A DNA stretch of 64,000 nucleotides from Ornithobacterium rhinotracheale (GCF_004088395.1 NZ_CP035107.1:1689001-1753000); one strand, 5' to 3'. Positions 7,769 to 16,759 are shown, counted from the stretch's first letter. Notes: generated by a model from the letters alone, not told the origin. Translations and numbers: made by a program.

Positions 7769-8863
7769 ATGAAAAAAATCGGAATCTTAGGCGGCGGACA
7801 GCTCGGCAGAATGTTCATTCAAAACGCCTTAAACTACCCCTACGAAATCTCTATCCTCGACCCAAACCCCGAGGCGCCTTGTAGCAAAATTGCTCACCGC
7901 TTTGTATGTGGCGACTTCAACGATTACCAAAGTGTCATAAACTTTGCCCAAGGGCTCGACATCATCGGCATTGAGATAGAGCATGTAAACCTCGATGCCC
8001 TCCGCCAGCTTAAAAAGCAGGGCAAAACCATTATTCCAGACCCCGAAGTCTTAGCCACTATTCAAGACAAGGGCAAGCAAAAAGACTTTTATTTAAAACA
8101 CAATATCCCCACCGCTCCGCTCAAAGCCCCCGACCAATTCCCCGTAGTGCAAAAGCTCTGCACTGGCGGCTATGATGGCAAAGGCGTACAGATTATACGA
8201 GATGAAAACACCCCCCTATGGCAGGAAAATTCTATATTTGAGAGCCTTGCCGACTTGAAAATGGAGCTTGCCGTAATCGTAGCCCAAAACGCACAAGGCC
8301 AGCGCGCCGTCTACCCCGTGGTGGAGCAAGTATTTAACCCCGAATATAATCTTTTAGACTACCTCATTACCCCTGCCCGAATATCACCCGAAGTGGAAGA
8401 AAAGGCAAAAGACATCGCGCTACAAGTGGTAAAAGCTTTTGATTCCCCAGGTATTTATGCCGTAGAACTATTCCTAAACCAAGACGGGAGTATCTGGGTT
8501 AATGAAACAGCACCCCGCGTGCATAACAGCGGACACGCCACCATCGAGGCGGCATACTCCTCACAGTTTGATATGATGCTCCGCACCTTAACCAATCTAC
8601 CCCTAGGCAATACCGATTTAAAGTGCAAGGCCGCTATGCTAAACCTCATCGGCGCACCGAACTACCACGGCGATAGCTACATCAAAGGGCTAGATAGTGC
8701 ACTCAAACTCCCAGCCTTCTCCATACACTGGTATGGCAAAAAGCAAACAAGCCCCGGGCGCAAAATGGGACACGCCACCTTCTGCGGAAATACTTGGGAG
8801 GACATCATCTCGCAGGTGGAAAAAGTTAAAAAAGAAGTACAAATCATTAGCCAAAACCCCTAA
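7769..8863 (+). CDS. purK: 5-(carboxyamino)imidazole ribonucleotide synthase (PurK)
   Basis: ATP-grasp enzyme that carboxylates AIR to N5-CAIR in purine synthesis. The 364-residue protein begins MKKIGILGGGQLGRM, the PurK dinucleotide-like loop, and carries the ATP-grasp block VQKLCTGGYDGKGVQII and the metal-binding VNETAPRVHNSGHATIEA. It is immediately followed by purE (3 bp gap), its pathway partner, as a two-gene operon. Confidence 0.96.
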   Translation: MKKIGILGGGQLGRMFIQNALNYPYEISILDPNPEAPCSKIAHRFVCGDFNDYQSVINFAQGLDIIGIEIEHVNLDALRQLKKQGKTIIPDPEVLATIQDKGKQKDFYLKHNIPTAPLKAPDQFPVVQKLCTGGYDGKGVQIIRDENTPLWQENSIFESLADLKMELAVIVAQNAQGQRAVYPVVEQVFNPEYNLLDYLITPARISPEVEEKAKDIALQVVKAFDSPGIYAVELFLNQDGSIWVNETAPRVHNSGHATIEAAYSSQFDMMLRTLTNLPLGNTDLKCKAAMLNLIGAPNYHGDSYIKGLDSALKLPAFSIHWYGKKQTSPGRKMGHATFCGNTWEDIISQVEKVKKEVQIISQNP

Positions 8864-8866
8864 ATT

Positions 8867-9385
8867 ATGCATATAGAAAACCCAATGGTATCCATCGTGA
8901 TGGGTAGCCAAAGTGATTTACCTAAAATGAAAGCCGCCGCAGACATTCTACAAGCGCTCGGCATCAGCTTTGAGCTTACCCTCGTATCCGCTCATCGCAC
9001 CCCAGAGCGTATGTTTAAATACGCCCAAACAGCTAGCCAACGCGGTATAAAAGTCATCATAGCTGGTGCAGGCGGCGCCGCACACCTCCCTGGTATGATT
9101 GCATCGCTCACCACCCTGCCCGTGATTGGCGTGCCTATCCATTCCAGTAACTCCATTGATGGCTGGGACAGCGTTTTAAGTATTCTCCAAATGCCTAACG
9201 GGATTCCCGTAGCTACCGTGGCACTCGACGCTGCTAAAAATGCCGGACTGCTCGCGGCAAGGATGGTAGGAGCTTTTGAGACTGAAGTGGCTAAAGCTGT
9301 GGCTGAATATCAGCAATCTTTGAAAGAGAAAGTGGAAGAAAACATCTTGGAAGTGAAAGGGCAATTCGCTAATGGATTTGACTAA
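8867..9385 (+). CDS. purE: 5-(carboxyamino)imidazole ribonucleotide mutase (PurE)
   Basis: Class I PurE converts N5-CAIR to CAIR. The 172-residue protein shows MGSQSDLPKM (substrate phosphate loop), SAHRTPERM with the catalytic-site His, IIAGAGGAAHLPGM and the GVPIHSSNSIDGWDS loop. The chosen ATG lies 3 bp after the purK stop; an internal Met at 8885 is an alternative. A hairpin terminator follows. Confidence 0.96.
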   Translation: MHIENPMVSIVMGSQSDLPKMKAAADILQALGISFELTLVSAHRTPERMFKYAQTASQRGIKVIIAGAGGAAHLPGMIASLTTLPVIGVPIHSSNSIDGWDSVLSILQMPNGIPVATVALDAAKNAGLLAARMVGAFETEVAKAVAEYQQSLKEKVEENILEVKGQFANGFD

Positions 9386-9410
9386 AATTTCCTTTTCTCC
9401 CTAAAACACA

Positions 9411-9444
9411 AAAAAGCCAATTTTCTAGAAAATCGGCTTTTTTT
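9411..9444. terminator. Bidirectional intrinsic terminator between purE and murF
   Basis: AAAGCCAATTTTCTAGAAAATCGGCTTT forms a near-perfect hairpin with an A run on the left and a T run on the right, so it can serve purE on the plus strand and murF on the minus strand. Confidence 0.85.
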
Positions 9445-9468
9445 AATATTTTTTTAACCCTTTTAAAA

Positions 9469-10749
9469 TTACAATTCTGGAAGGATTTTCTCCAATTGCA
9501 TACCGCGTGATCCTTTGATTAAAATGCTTTGCGATTGCACATGATTTTCTCGGATAAAGGCTAAAAATTTCTGTTTGGTCTTAAAGGTTAAGACCGCTAA
9601 TTCTGGATTGGTATTGGCACTAAAATTTTCTCCAATTAAAAAGATTTCGTCAAAATTTAAATCTTTTGCTAATTGAGCTATTTTCTGGTGTTCTTCGGCA
9701 GAAAACGCCCCCAATTCAAACATATCGCCTAGCACAACTGCCTTGGTGCCATCGTAATACGAAAAGTGTTTTAAGGCAACTTCCATACTGCTCGGATTGG
9801 CATTATAGGCATCCATAATAATTTTCTTGCCATTTTGTTCAATCGTCTGCGAGCGGTTAATTGTTGGGTTATAAGCTTCTATTGCTTTTTTAATTTCAGG
9901 CAATTCTACACCAAAATATCGTGCAATGGTTGTTGCCGCGGCGATATTGTTTTGGTTATAATTTCCCACCAAATTGGATTGAATCAGTATTTCGTCTGCC
10001 TCAACTCCGGCTTTTCCTTCTTTTAAAATTCGCTTGTATTGATAATCGGCTTCGTTTTCAAATGCAAAACTAATGGTCTCCATTCCATTGGTTTGCTTGA
10101 TTTGCTTTGCATCGTCTTTGTTAATGAATGCCTTTCCATTGTGCGCACGCAAGAAATCATACAACTCAGATTTTGCCTTTACCACACCTTCCCCGCTACC
10201 AAATCCCTCTAAATGTGCTTTTCCAAAATTGGTAATATAGCCAAAATTTGGTGCTGCAATTTCGCAAAGTTGAGCAATCTCTCGTGGATGATTTGCACCC
10301 ATTTCTACTACTGCCAAATCGTGTGATTTGTTTAGGCTTAACAAAGTAAGCGGCACGCCAATATGATTGTTTAAGTTTCCTTGCGTATAAGCGACCTTAT
10401 ATTTAGCGCCAAGGGCGTGGGCAATTAGCTCCTTGGTAGTTGTTTTCCCATTGCTTCCCGTAAGCGAAATGATTTTTATGCCTAATTCTTTTCTATGAAG
10501 GTGTGCTAAATCTTGTAAAAACTTCAAACTATTTTCCACCAAAAATATGTTTTTAGCTACATTTTCAAATGCTGCCTCGTCTACAATAGCGGCAACAGCT
10601 CCTTGCTCAATGGCTTTTTCGGCATAGGCGTTTCCGTTAAAGTTTTCTCCTTTTAGTGCGATGAAAATATCGCCTTTTTCGATTTTTCGGGAATCGGTCG
10701 AGATTTTTAATCCGTCTTTAAATTTATGATAGAAATCTTCTACTTTCAT
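9469..10749 (-). CDS. murF: UDP-MurNAc-tripeptide:D-Ala-D-Ala ligase (MurF)
   Basis: Cytoplasmic Mur ligase adding D-Ala-D-Ala to the peptidoglycan precursor. The 426-residue protein has the N-terminal MurF domain, the ATP-binding motif GSNGKTTTKE near residue 98, the central-domain stretch VVEMGANHPREIAQLCEIA, and the DAYNANPSSM signature of MurF. It follows gldJ, an order also found in other Flavobacteriia. A hairpin lies between the two genes, so transcription may be partly separate. Confidence 0.95.
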   Translation of the reverse strand: MKVEDFYHKFKDGLKISTDSRKIEKGDIFIALKGENFNGNAYAEKAIEQGAVAAIVDEAAFENVAKNIFLVENSLKFLQDLAHLHRKELGIKIISLTGSNGKTTTKELIAHALGAKYKVAYTQGNLNNHIGVPLTLLSLNKSHDLAVVEMGANHPREIAQLCEIAAPNFGYITNFGKAHLEGFGSGEGVVKAKSELYDFLRAHNGKAFINKDDAKQIKQTNGMETISFAFENEADYQYKRILKEGKAGVEADEILIQSNLVGNYNQNNIAAATTIARYFGVELPEIKKAIEAYNPTINRSQTIEQNGKKIIMDAYNANPSSMEVALKHFSYYDGTKAVVLGDMFELGAFSAEEHQKIAQLAKDLNFDEIFLIGENFSANTNPELAVLTFKTKQKFLAFIRENHVQSQSILIKGSRGMQLEKILPEL

Positions 10750-10766
10750 GTGTTTTTTATTTTATC

Positions 10767-10804
10767 AAAAAAAGAGATTCAATCTTATTTTGAACCTCTT
10801 TTTT
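10767..10804 (-). terminator. Hairpin between gldJ and murF
   Basis: On the minus strand AAAAGAGGTTCAA pairs imperfectly with TTGAATCTCTTTT and is followed by a T run, about 25 nt after the gldJ stop. It looks like an intrinsic terminator or attenuator ahead of murF. Confidence 0.6.
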
Positions 10805-10828
10805 CTATTGAATTTACATTCGATTGTT

Positions 10829-12466
10829 TTATTTTTGTTTTGTAATCCCTCTTTTAGTTCGGGTAGCCTCATTAGCTCCTGTGTAGTCTTGAGCTACGCG
10901 GAAGCCTATCCAAGAGGTTGCTGAGCCCTCGTCAAGGAATCGTCTTTGTCCTGGATCTAGCCAATAAATATTGTCTTTCCAAGATCCCCCTTTAATAACT
11001 CTGGTTCTATTACTAATTTCTGTATGTCTTTCTTTTGGATCTTTTTCCAATACTACACGACCATCGTCTGTTACTCTAAATTTTCTTACTGGAGAGTTAT
11101 ACATGTTTGGATCTGTTGCATTTGGCTCTGTTTCGGCCTTTCCTATATCCAAAGATGAACGATAATCACCATCTTCATAATCTCTAGCATCCTCAATAAC
11201 TTCCTTTTTATAAGCACCTGGCAAGGCTTTCGCTAGTAACTGACCATTATTCAAAGTATCATAAGCTACTTCGCCTTCCTTATATACTTCAAATTCGCTG
11301 TTACCATTTTTAATTTTGCGGGTATATATATTTCCTCTGAAATAGTTAAAATCGCTAGCTGTTTCGTCAATCAATGGTCTGTACACATCTGCTACCCATT
11401 CAGCAACATTTCCTAGCATTCCATAAAGACCAAACTCATTGGATGGGTATTGTTTGACATCATTTGTGATAGCTGAACCATCATTCCCCCAGCCTCCAAT
11501 ACCTGAATAATCTCCACGACCACGCTTAAAGTTTGCCATAAACTCTCCACGGTTTCTACCTTTCTGTTGTCTAATTTCGTTTTGAGCAATTGGCTTACCT
11601 TCATAGCTATTGTATGTTCTATCTCCAGGTAATGCTAATGCGGCATATTCCCATTCAGCTTCCGTAGGCAGTCTAAACGCTGGGACTAAACTAGCGTTCA
11701 TGCTTGAGCGATAGTTTATCCTAGAATTTTTAGTTTTGATTTTTAGCTTTTTCATAATTTTAGCTGAGTCAATCACACCATCTCCATTAAATACTTGCCC
11801 AGGATTTTGCTGAAATTTTTCGGTATTAAAGTGGTTTGCCCCTAAGTTTACTTCTTCGTTTAGGTACAAATCTTTACTAATGTAACCTTTGTCCATCATA
11901 GCTTTTTCGTTTGCCCGGTCTGTCAGCCAATCACAATAACGAACAGCCTGCAGCCAAGTTACCCCCACTACTGGATAGTAATCAAAAGATGGATTTCTTA
12001 AATACTCGTGCGAATACAAATCATTACGAGAAAGTTTATTTCCCCAAACCAAGGTATCTGGCTTGATACCATCGTTGATGTTTTTGTTCTCTGGATTTGT
12101 GGTAGGGAACACATAATTGATCCAAGACATGTATTCTCTATACGCGATGTTTGTAACCTCTGTGTCTCCCATGTAGAAGGAGCGCACCTGCATGCGGCGT
12201 GGGGTATTGTCCCAGTTACGCATCACATCGGTTTTCACTTGCCCCATGGTAAAAGTCCCCCCCTCGATGTAAACCATTCCTTGAGAGGCTTTTTGTTTTT
12301 CTTTTTTACCTTGGAAGAACCAACCTTTTTTATCATTTGGTTTCCAACCAGTACGGCTTGTATAGTTTTTGGTTCCGCCTCCTGATTTACGCCCACCACT
12401 ACTACAACTGGTAAAACTTAATACAGCTAAGACTCCCAAAACATAAATGAACTTATTTTTATTCAT
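10829..12466 (-). CDS. gldJ: Gliding motility / T9SS lipoprotein GldJ
   Basis: From the Met at 12466 the protein is 545 residues with a lipoprotein signal peptide (MNKNKFIYVLGVLAVLSFTSC, Cys at residue 21). The body is a formylglycine-generating-enzyme (SUMF1)-like fold: IEGGTFTMGQVKTD at the start, then FRLPTEAEWEYAA, YGMLGNVAEWVADVY and RVIKGGSWKDNIYWLDPGQRR. GldJ stabilises the gliding/type IX secretion machinery at the inner face of the outer membrane. The neighbours murF and porV favour GldJ over the paralogue GldK. It ends RTKRGITKQK; in Flavobacterium johnsoniae the extreme GldJ C-terminus is needed for gliding but not secretion (established knowledge). A start 9 codons upstream would spoil the signal peptide. 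Confidence 0.93.
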   Translation of the reverse strand: MNKNKFIYVLGVLAVLSFTSCSSGGRKSGGGTKNYTSRTGWKPNDKKGWFFQGKKEKQKASQGMVYIEGGTFTMGQVKTDVMRNWDNTPRRMQVRSFYMGDTEVTNIAYREYMSWINYVFPTTNPENKNINDGIKPDTLVWGNKLSRNDLYSHEYLRNPSFDYYPVVGVTWLQAVRYCDWLTDRANEKAMMDKGYISKDLYLNEEVNLGANHFNTEKFQQNPGQVFNGDGVIDSAKIMKKLKIKTKNSRINYRSSMNASLVPAFRLPTEAEWEYAALALPGDRTYNSYEGKPIAQNEIRQQKGRNRGEFMANFKRGRGDYSGIGGWGNDGSAITNDVKQYPSNEFGLYGMLGNVAEWVADVYRPLIDETASDFNYFRGNIYTRKIKNGNSEFEVYKEGEVAYDTLNNGQLLAKALPGAYKKEVIEDARDYEDGDYRSSLDIGKAETEPNATDPNMYNSPVRKFRVTDDGRVVLEKDPKERHTEISNRTRVIKGGSWKDNIYWLDPGQRRFLDEGSATSWIGFRVAQDYTGANEATRTKRGITKQK

Positions 12467-12618
12467 TCGTATAATTTTAATTACTAATTCCAATCAATGA
12501 TATAACCTTGCAAAGAAAAAAATTTAGTTTGAATATTGCAATTTTTCTCGCATATTTTAATATAGTGTGGAAAGAAAATTAATTCTTTCCTCCAACCTAT
12601 CTTATCACAAAATCTGTG

Positions 12619-12626
12619 CAAAGTTA
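12619..12626 (-). promoter_or_regulatory. Possible gldJ -7 box (TAACTTTG)
   Basis: Minus-strand TAACTTTG matches TAnnTTTG about 150 nt upstream of the gldJ start. No clear -33 TTTG partner, so support is weak. Confidence 0.3.
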
Positions 12627-12797
12627 TCAAATTTATTGATTTATTCTCCTTTTTAAAAAATTAAATCTTATTCTTTTTAAGATCCCTTTATTAGGAATCA
12701 TCGATCATGAAAAGATTAGGATAAATAAATTAAATCTAATTTTAAGCTATAAAATTTCATTCCGATGACATCAATTAGGGTTTTAAAAGTTTAAATG

Positions 12798-12829
12798 TTT
12801 GGCACATATGACTAAATATGGTATATTTG
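12798..12829 (+). promoter_or_regulatory. porV promoter: TTTG, 20 nt, TATATTTG
   Basis: TTTG (12798-12801), a 20-nt spacer and TATATTTG (12822-12829) match the Bacteroidota housekeeping promoter exactly. The -33 box lies within TTTGGCAC, which is repeated exactly 40 bp downstream at 12838, with an inverted TGTGCC in between, so a regulator site may overlap the promoter. Confidence 0.7.
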
Positions 12830-12909
12830 TGCCGAAATTTGGCACCAAAATGTTAAGGAATTTAATCTTTTATAAGCCAATTATTTAGTATCAAAAAAAT
12901 TAAATTGTA

Positions 12910-14088
12910 ATGAAAAAAATTTTAGCTTTAAGTTTAACGGCCTTTTTGGCTCTAAACACAAATGCACAAGAAAACAATCGCCCAGTAATTACGGGGGCAC
13001 CTTTTTTAAGAATTTCTCCAGATGCACGCGCTGGCGGTTTAGGAGATATGGGAGTCGCTACATCACCAGATGCTTTCTCTCAATATTGGAACCCTGCAAA
13101 ATATGTTTTTAGCGAAAATCATTCTGGGGTCGGCGTTTCATATACGCCATACTTGAGTAAAATAACAGATGATGTTTTCTTACTAAACGGAGCTTTCTAC
13201 ACTTATTTAGGCGAAGAAGAAAGAAGTACCCTAGGGGTAAGTATTTACTACTTTAACATAGGCGAAGTAAAACTAAACGAACAAGTTGCCAACGAAATCA
13301 TTTCTATGGGAAACGCAAAACCAAATGAATTTTCCTTGGATGTATCTTATGGTCTAAAACTTACAGATAACTTCGGTATGGCAGTTGCGGGACGATATAT
13401 CCGTTCTGATCTAAATAACAATGACAAAAACGCTACTACTAAAGCTGCCAACTCTTTTGCTGTGGATGTAGCTGGATATTATGAGTCTGAGCCTATGAAT
13501 ATAGGAAACATTGACGGACGCTTGCGCGCTGGTTTTAATATTAGTAACATTGGCCCTAAGTTGGATTACTCTGACTCTGAGGAATTAGAAAGTTTTTTAC
13601 CTACTAATTTAAGATTAGGAACTACTTACGCTTTCTTACTTGATGATGTAAATAAAATCACCGTAGGAGCTGAGTTTAATAAACTTCTAGTACCGACTCC
13701 AAGCGAAGCTGTTTACACAGATAACTCTGGCGAAAAAATAGCCTACTACAAAACTCCAAACAACGGAGTCGTTTCAGGAATTTTCAATTCTTTCAGCGAT
13801 GCCCCTGGAGGATTTTCTGAAGAATTAAAAGAAATTACTTGGTCCCTAAGTGCTGAATATATTTACAACAATGCATTTGCCTTTAGAACTGGATATTTCC
13901 ACGAAAGTTTAGAAAAAGGAGCCAGACAATATGCAACACTAGGTGCTGGAATCCGATTCAACGCATTTGGATTGGATCTATCTTACTTAATACCTACCAA
14001 TAGTATAAATAATGCCCTACAAAATACCCTTAGATTTGGATTGACTTGGGATTTTGGCGGGCAAACTTTCAACAGCAATTACAGATAA
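12910..14088 (+). CDS. porV: T9SS outer-membrane shuttle protein PorV
   Basis: This 392-residue protein has a Sec signal peptide (cleavage after about NAQ, residue 19) and the PorV/LptO start of the mature chain: PFLRISPDARAGGLGDMGVA, then FSQYWNPAKYVF. The rest is a FadL-type beta-barrel ending in FGLTWDFGG. PorV binds C-terminal sorting domains of T9SS cargo and delivers them to the PorU sortase. It is divergent from gldJ with its own promoter; porU, often adjacent, is not in this window. Confidence 0.94.
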   Translation: MKKILALSLTAFLALNTNAQENNRPVITGAPFLRISPDARAGGLGDMGVATSPDAFSQYWNPAKYVFSENHSGVGVSYTPYLSKITDDVFLLNGAFYTYLGEEERSTLGVSIYYFNIGEVKLNEQVANEIISMGNAKPNEFSLDVSYGLKLTDNFGMAVAGRYIRSDLNNNDKNATTKAANSFAVDVAGYYESEPMNIGNIDGRLRAGFNISNIGPKLDYSDSEELESFLPTNLRLGTTYAFLLDDVNKITVGAEFNKLLVPTPSEAVYTDNSGEKIAYYKTPNNGVVSGIFNSFSDAPGGFSEELKEITWSLSAEYIYNNAFAFRTGYFHESLEKGARQYATLGAGIRFNAFGLDLSYLIPTNSINNALQNTLRFGLTWDFGGQTFNSNYR

Positions 14089-14110
14089 TCTCCCCCGCCT
14101 AGCAAGCAAA

Positions 14111-14147
14111 AAAACGCAAGTTTAAAATTAAGCTTGCGTTTTTTTTG
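14111..14147 (+). terminator. porV intrinsic terminator
   Basis: AAACGCAAG (14112-14120) pairs with CTTGCGTTT (14133-14141), followed by eight T. Confidence 0.85.
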
Positions 14148-14362
14148 TTTATTTAAATTTTTTAATGTAATTTAAGGCTCTAAATAAAACAAAAAAAGGA
14201 AATAAATTAGAAATAATCATTTTTTTAGTCTAAAAACCTATGAAAATGCATTTTTCTAAGTAGATTTTCTGAACAAATCTATTTTTTAACAAAACTTATT
14301 CAGCGTAGCGAAATGTCTGAAAACAAAAACTAATAAAAATCAGATAATTTTCCGCTCAAAAA

Positions 14363-14395
14363 TTTGAAGATTTAATAATTTTAATCGTAAATTTG
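14363..14395 (+). promoter_or_regulatory. Promoter of the YceI-family gene
   Basis: TTTG at 14363-14366, a 21-nt spacer and TAAATTTG at 14388-14395 match the Bacteroidota consensus; the ATG is 45 nt further on. The preceding 200 bp of AT-rich sequence show nothing else. Confidence 0.6.
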
Positions 14396-14440
14396 AGTAT
14401 CAAAATAAAAAAAATACAAAATAACTAAAATTTTAATGTC

Positions 14441-14971
14441 ATGAAAAATTTAAACTTAAAAGCCGTTTTTTTCATTTTATTTTCAACTTTTGGCGTTCTA
14501 TTAAATGCACAAGCCTTAAAAACCTCTAGAGTTCAAATTCAGTTGAGTGGAACTTCCACTATTCACGATTGGCAAATGAACGCTTATCATGGAGACTTTT
14601 CAGGCACTGCTAACGGAAACGCGATAGAGAATGCTAAATTTGTAATGAAAGCCGAGGATTTACAAAGCAATCGTAAAGGAATGGACGCTAACGCCTACAA
14701 AGCACTCAATACGGCACAACATCCTAACATCACTTTCACTGCCAATCAATTAAGAAGCGGAGTTGTAAAAGGTAATTTAACCATAAACAATGTAACCCGC
14801 AGTATTGAACTACCTGTTGTAATTAAAAAGACTAAAGGGTTCTACACCGTTCAAGCAGAAAAAGATCTTTTGATGACTGATTTCAATATAACACCTCCTA
14901 CTTTCTACAATGCTGTAAAAACTGCAAACGAGGTTAAAATTGTCATCAATTTAATTTTAAAAGAAGCTTAA
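14441..14971 (+). CDS. YceI-family periplasmic lipid-binding protein
   Basis: The 176-residue protein has a signal peptide (MKNLNLKAVFFILFSTFGVL, ending LNAQA) and the YceI lipocalin-like pattern: SGTSTIHDWQM at the start, KFVMKAEDL, ALNTAQHPNITFTA and GNLTINNVTRSIELPV, ending VKIVINLILKEA. YceI proteins bind amphiphilic or isoprenoid molecules in the periplasm; the ligand here is unknown. It is a single-gene unit with its own promoter. Confidence 0.88.
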   Translation: MKNLNLKAVFFILFSTFGVLLNAQALKTSRVQIQLSGTSTIHDWQMNAYHGDFSGTANGNAIENAKFVMKAEDLQSNRKGMDANAYKALNTAQHPNITFTANQLRSGVVKGNLTINNVTRSIELPVVIKKTKGFYTVQAEKDLLMTDFNITPPTFYNAVKTANEVKIVINLILKEA

Positions 14972-15069
14972 TCTATTTTTTCATTCAAATAATTTTGAGA
15001 GAGCGAGGCCAGCAAAAGCACCTCGCTTTTCTTTTGGCTAAACGATTTTGAAATAAGTGCAAAAAAGTC

Positions 15070-15338
15070 TTTTCTAAACCCGTAGTGCATTATAAAAAAG
15101 GTTGCTCATGTGACGGAAGAATAGTGAATTTTACTGGTTTTCAATTAAATAAAATTACAAGCCGCCTAGGGACAAGTTGCAATTTTATTTTTATCTAAAA
15201 TTGAAAGGCTCGTTTGCAGCGAAGAAAACGAAAATTTTTCCTTTCTTTGGGAATATTGGCGAAAATGATCTTCCTGATTATCATTCAATATCACAATAAA
15301 TTAATCTCATTTGGATAATGCACTACGGGTTTTTCTAA
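15070..15338 (+). mobile_element. MITE copy 1 (253 bp) with 8-bp target duplication
   Basis: The element runs from 15078 to 15330 with perfect 16-bp terminal inverted repeats ACCCGTAGTGCATTAT and is flanked by TTTTCTAA (15070-15077 and 15331-15338). Its ends and several inner stretches match the IS982-family element at 58303-59539, but no transposase remains; it is a non-autonomous derivative. By eye it is identical to the reverse complement of 59212-59464. It sits about 50 bp upstream of the promoter box of the E2 gene. Confidence 0.92.
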
Positions 15339-15384
15339 ATAAATTAAATCACAAAACGAACGATTTTTTTAAACAAAAATTTAG

Positions 15385-15392
15385 TACATTTG
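15385..15392 (+). promoter_or_regulatory. -7 box TACATTTG of the E2 gene
   Basis: TACATTTG matches TAnnTTTG; the start codon lies 25 nt downstream. There is no obvious TTTG at -33. The MITE and its target duplication end 47 nt upstream, so the insertion could alter expression. Confidence 0.5.
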
Positions 15393-15417
15393 TAGAAATC
15401 AACCCAAAAATACAATT

Positions 15418-16737
15418 ATGGCAGAATATAAATTTTTACTTCCATCCATGGGAGAAGGCATTATGGAAGCCACCGTTACAGCATGGCTAAAGAATGTAGG
15501 AGATAGCGTTGAAGAAGATGAGGCGATTGTAGAAGTAGCTACCGACAAAGTGGATTCCGATGTTCCTTCCCCCGTAAGTGGTGTTTTAAAGGAAATCATT
15601 GTCCCTACAGATAGCGTTGCTAAAGTGGGCGAGCCAATGGCCATCATCACTACCGATGTCCACGAAGAGGAACCAGCCACTTCCGCTCCTAAACCTGAGG
15701 AATCAAGCTCCGAAATAGCACAAGCTGCAAAAGAGGCTGAAAAGGCTTTAAATGTAGTAAAAACGCCTGCTAGCATTGATTTGGGCGAAAGCGATAAATT
15801 CTTATCTCCACTAGTGCGTTCTATCGCTGCCAAAGAAGGAATTTCTGCCGAAGAGTTAAACAGCATTCAAGGTTCTGGGCAAAATGGTAGAGTGACTAAA
15901 GATGATATGCTTCGTTATTTGGAACAAAAAGACCAGCAACCAAGCACTTCCTCTGCTCCTGCCCCAGCAGCTTCAGCACCGCAAACACAAACTCCTAGCC
16001 CTGCCCCTAAAGCCATAAGCCTAGGTGCAAACGATGAAATCATCGAAATGGATCGCATGCGAAAAATCATCGCTCAACACATGCTAGACAGCAAGCAAAT
16101 TTCTCCGCATGTCACCTCCTTTGTAGAGGCAGATATGACGCGCATCGTTCAATGGAGAAATCGTGTAAAAAATGCTTTCCAAAAACGCGAGGGAGAAAAA
16201 ATCACCTTTATGCCAATCATCGTAGAGGCAATTGTGAAAGCTATTAAAGATTTTCCGATGATTAATGTTTCTGTAGATGGCGACAAAATCATCAAAAAAG
16301 CAAATATCAATATCGGTATCGCTGCTGCAAGACCAGACGGAAACTTGATTGTTCCTGTGATTAAAAATGCTGATCAACTGAATTTAATCGGTTTAGCTAA
16401 AAAAATCAATGATTTGGGATACCGAGCTAAAAATAATCAGCTTAAACCAGATGAAATCCAAGGAGGAACTTACACCGTTTCAAACATTGGTAGCTTTGGT
16501 AATTTAATGGGCACTCCAATCATCAATCAGCCACAAGTGGCGATTATGGCAATCGGAAATATCCAAAAGAAACCTGCCGTGATCGAAACGCCAGAAGGCG
16601 ATACCATAGGCATTCGCCACAAAATGTATCTTTCTCACTCCTACGATCACCGTGTGGTAGACGGGGCTCTAGGTGGAATGTTTGTGAAACGAGTGGCAGA
16701 ATATCTTGAATCATTTGACATCGACCGAGGCATTTAA
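15418..16737 (+). CDS. 2-oxo acid dehydrogenase dihydrolipoyl acyltransferase (E2)
   Basis: The 439-residue protein has an N-terminal lipoyl domain with the lipoylated lysine in ATDKVDSDV (K44), a Pro/Ala/Glu linker, an E3-binding domain at about 128-170 (FLSPLVRSIAAKEGIS), a second linker, and the catalytic acyltransferase domain with the active-site HRVVDG at 411-416. It is the E2 core of a branched-chain, 2-oxoglutarate or similar complex; the single lipoyl domain and DKVDSDVPSP loop favour the branched-chain/2-oxo acid type, but substrate is uncertain. No E1 or E3 gene is nearby. A hairpin terminator follows. Confidence 0.9.
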   Translation: MAEYKFLLPSMGEGIMEATVTAWLKNVGDSVEEDEAIVEVATDKVDSDVPSPVSGVLKEIIVPTDSVAKVGEPMAIITTDVHEEEPATSAPKPEESSSEIAQAAKEAEKALNVVKTPASIDLGESDKFLSPLVRSIAAKEGISAEELNSIQGSGQNGRVTKDDMLRYLEQKDQQPSTSSAPAPAASAPQTQTPSPAPKAISLGANDEIIEMDRMRKIIAQHMLDSKQISPHVTSFVEADMTRIVQWRNRVKNAFQKREGEKITFMPIIVEAIVKAIKDFPMINVSVDGDKIIKKANINIGIAAARPDGNLIVPVIKNADQLNLIGLAKKINDLGYRAKNNQLKPDEIQGGTYTVSNIGSFGNLMGTPIINQPQVAIMAIGNIQKKPAVIETPEGDTIGIRHKMYLSHSYDHRVVDGALGGMFVKRVAEYLESFDIDRGI

Positions 16738-16759
16738 TTAATAATTAACTAAATAAAAC

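Larger units (their letters stand above)
12494..12909. other. Divergent gldJ/porV control region
   Basis: This 416-bp AT-rich interval holds the promoters of both genes and no gene that I can see. The plus-strand porV promoter is clear (12798-12829); for gldJ a TAACTTTG box on the minus strand (12619-12626) is the best candidate. Confidence 0.6.

Noticed and set aside
12798-12846. Sigma-54 promoter upstream of porV (TGGCAC)
   Set aside because: TGGCAC is present, but no TTGC lies at the required spacing; the TTTG-20-TATATTTG arrangement explains the site better.
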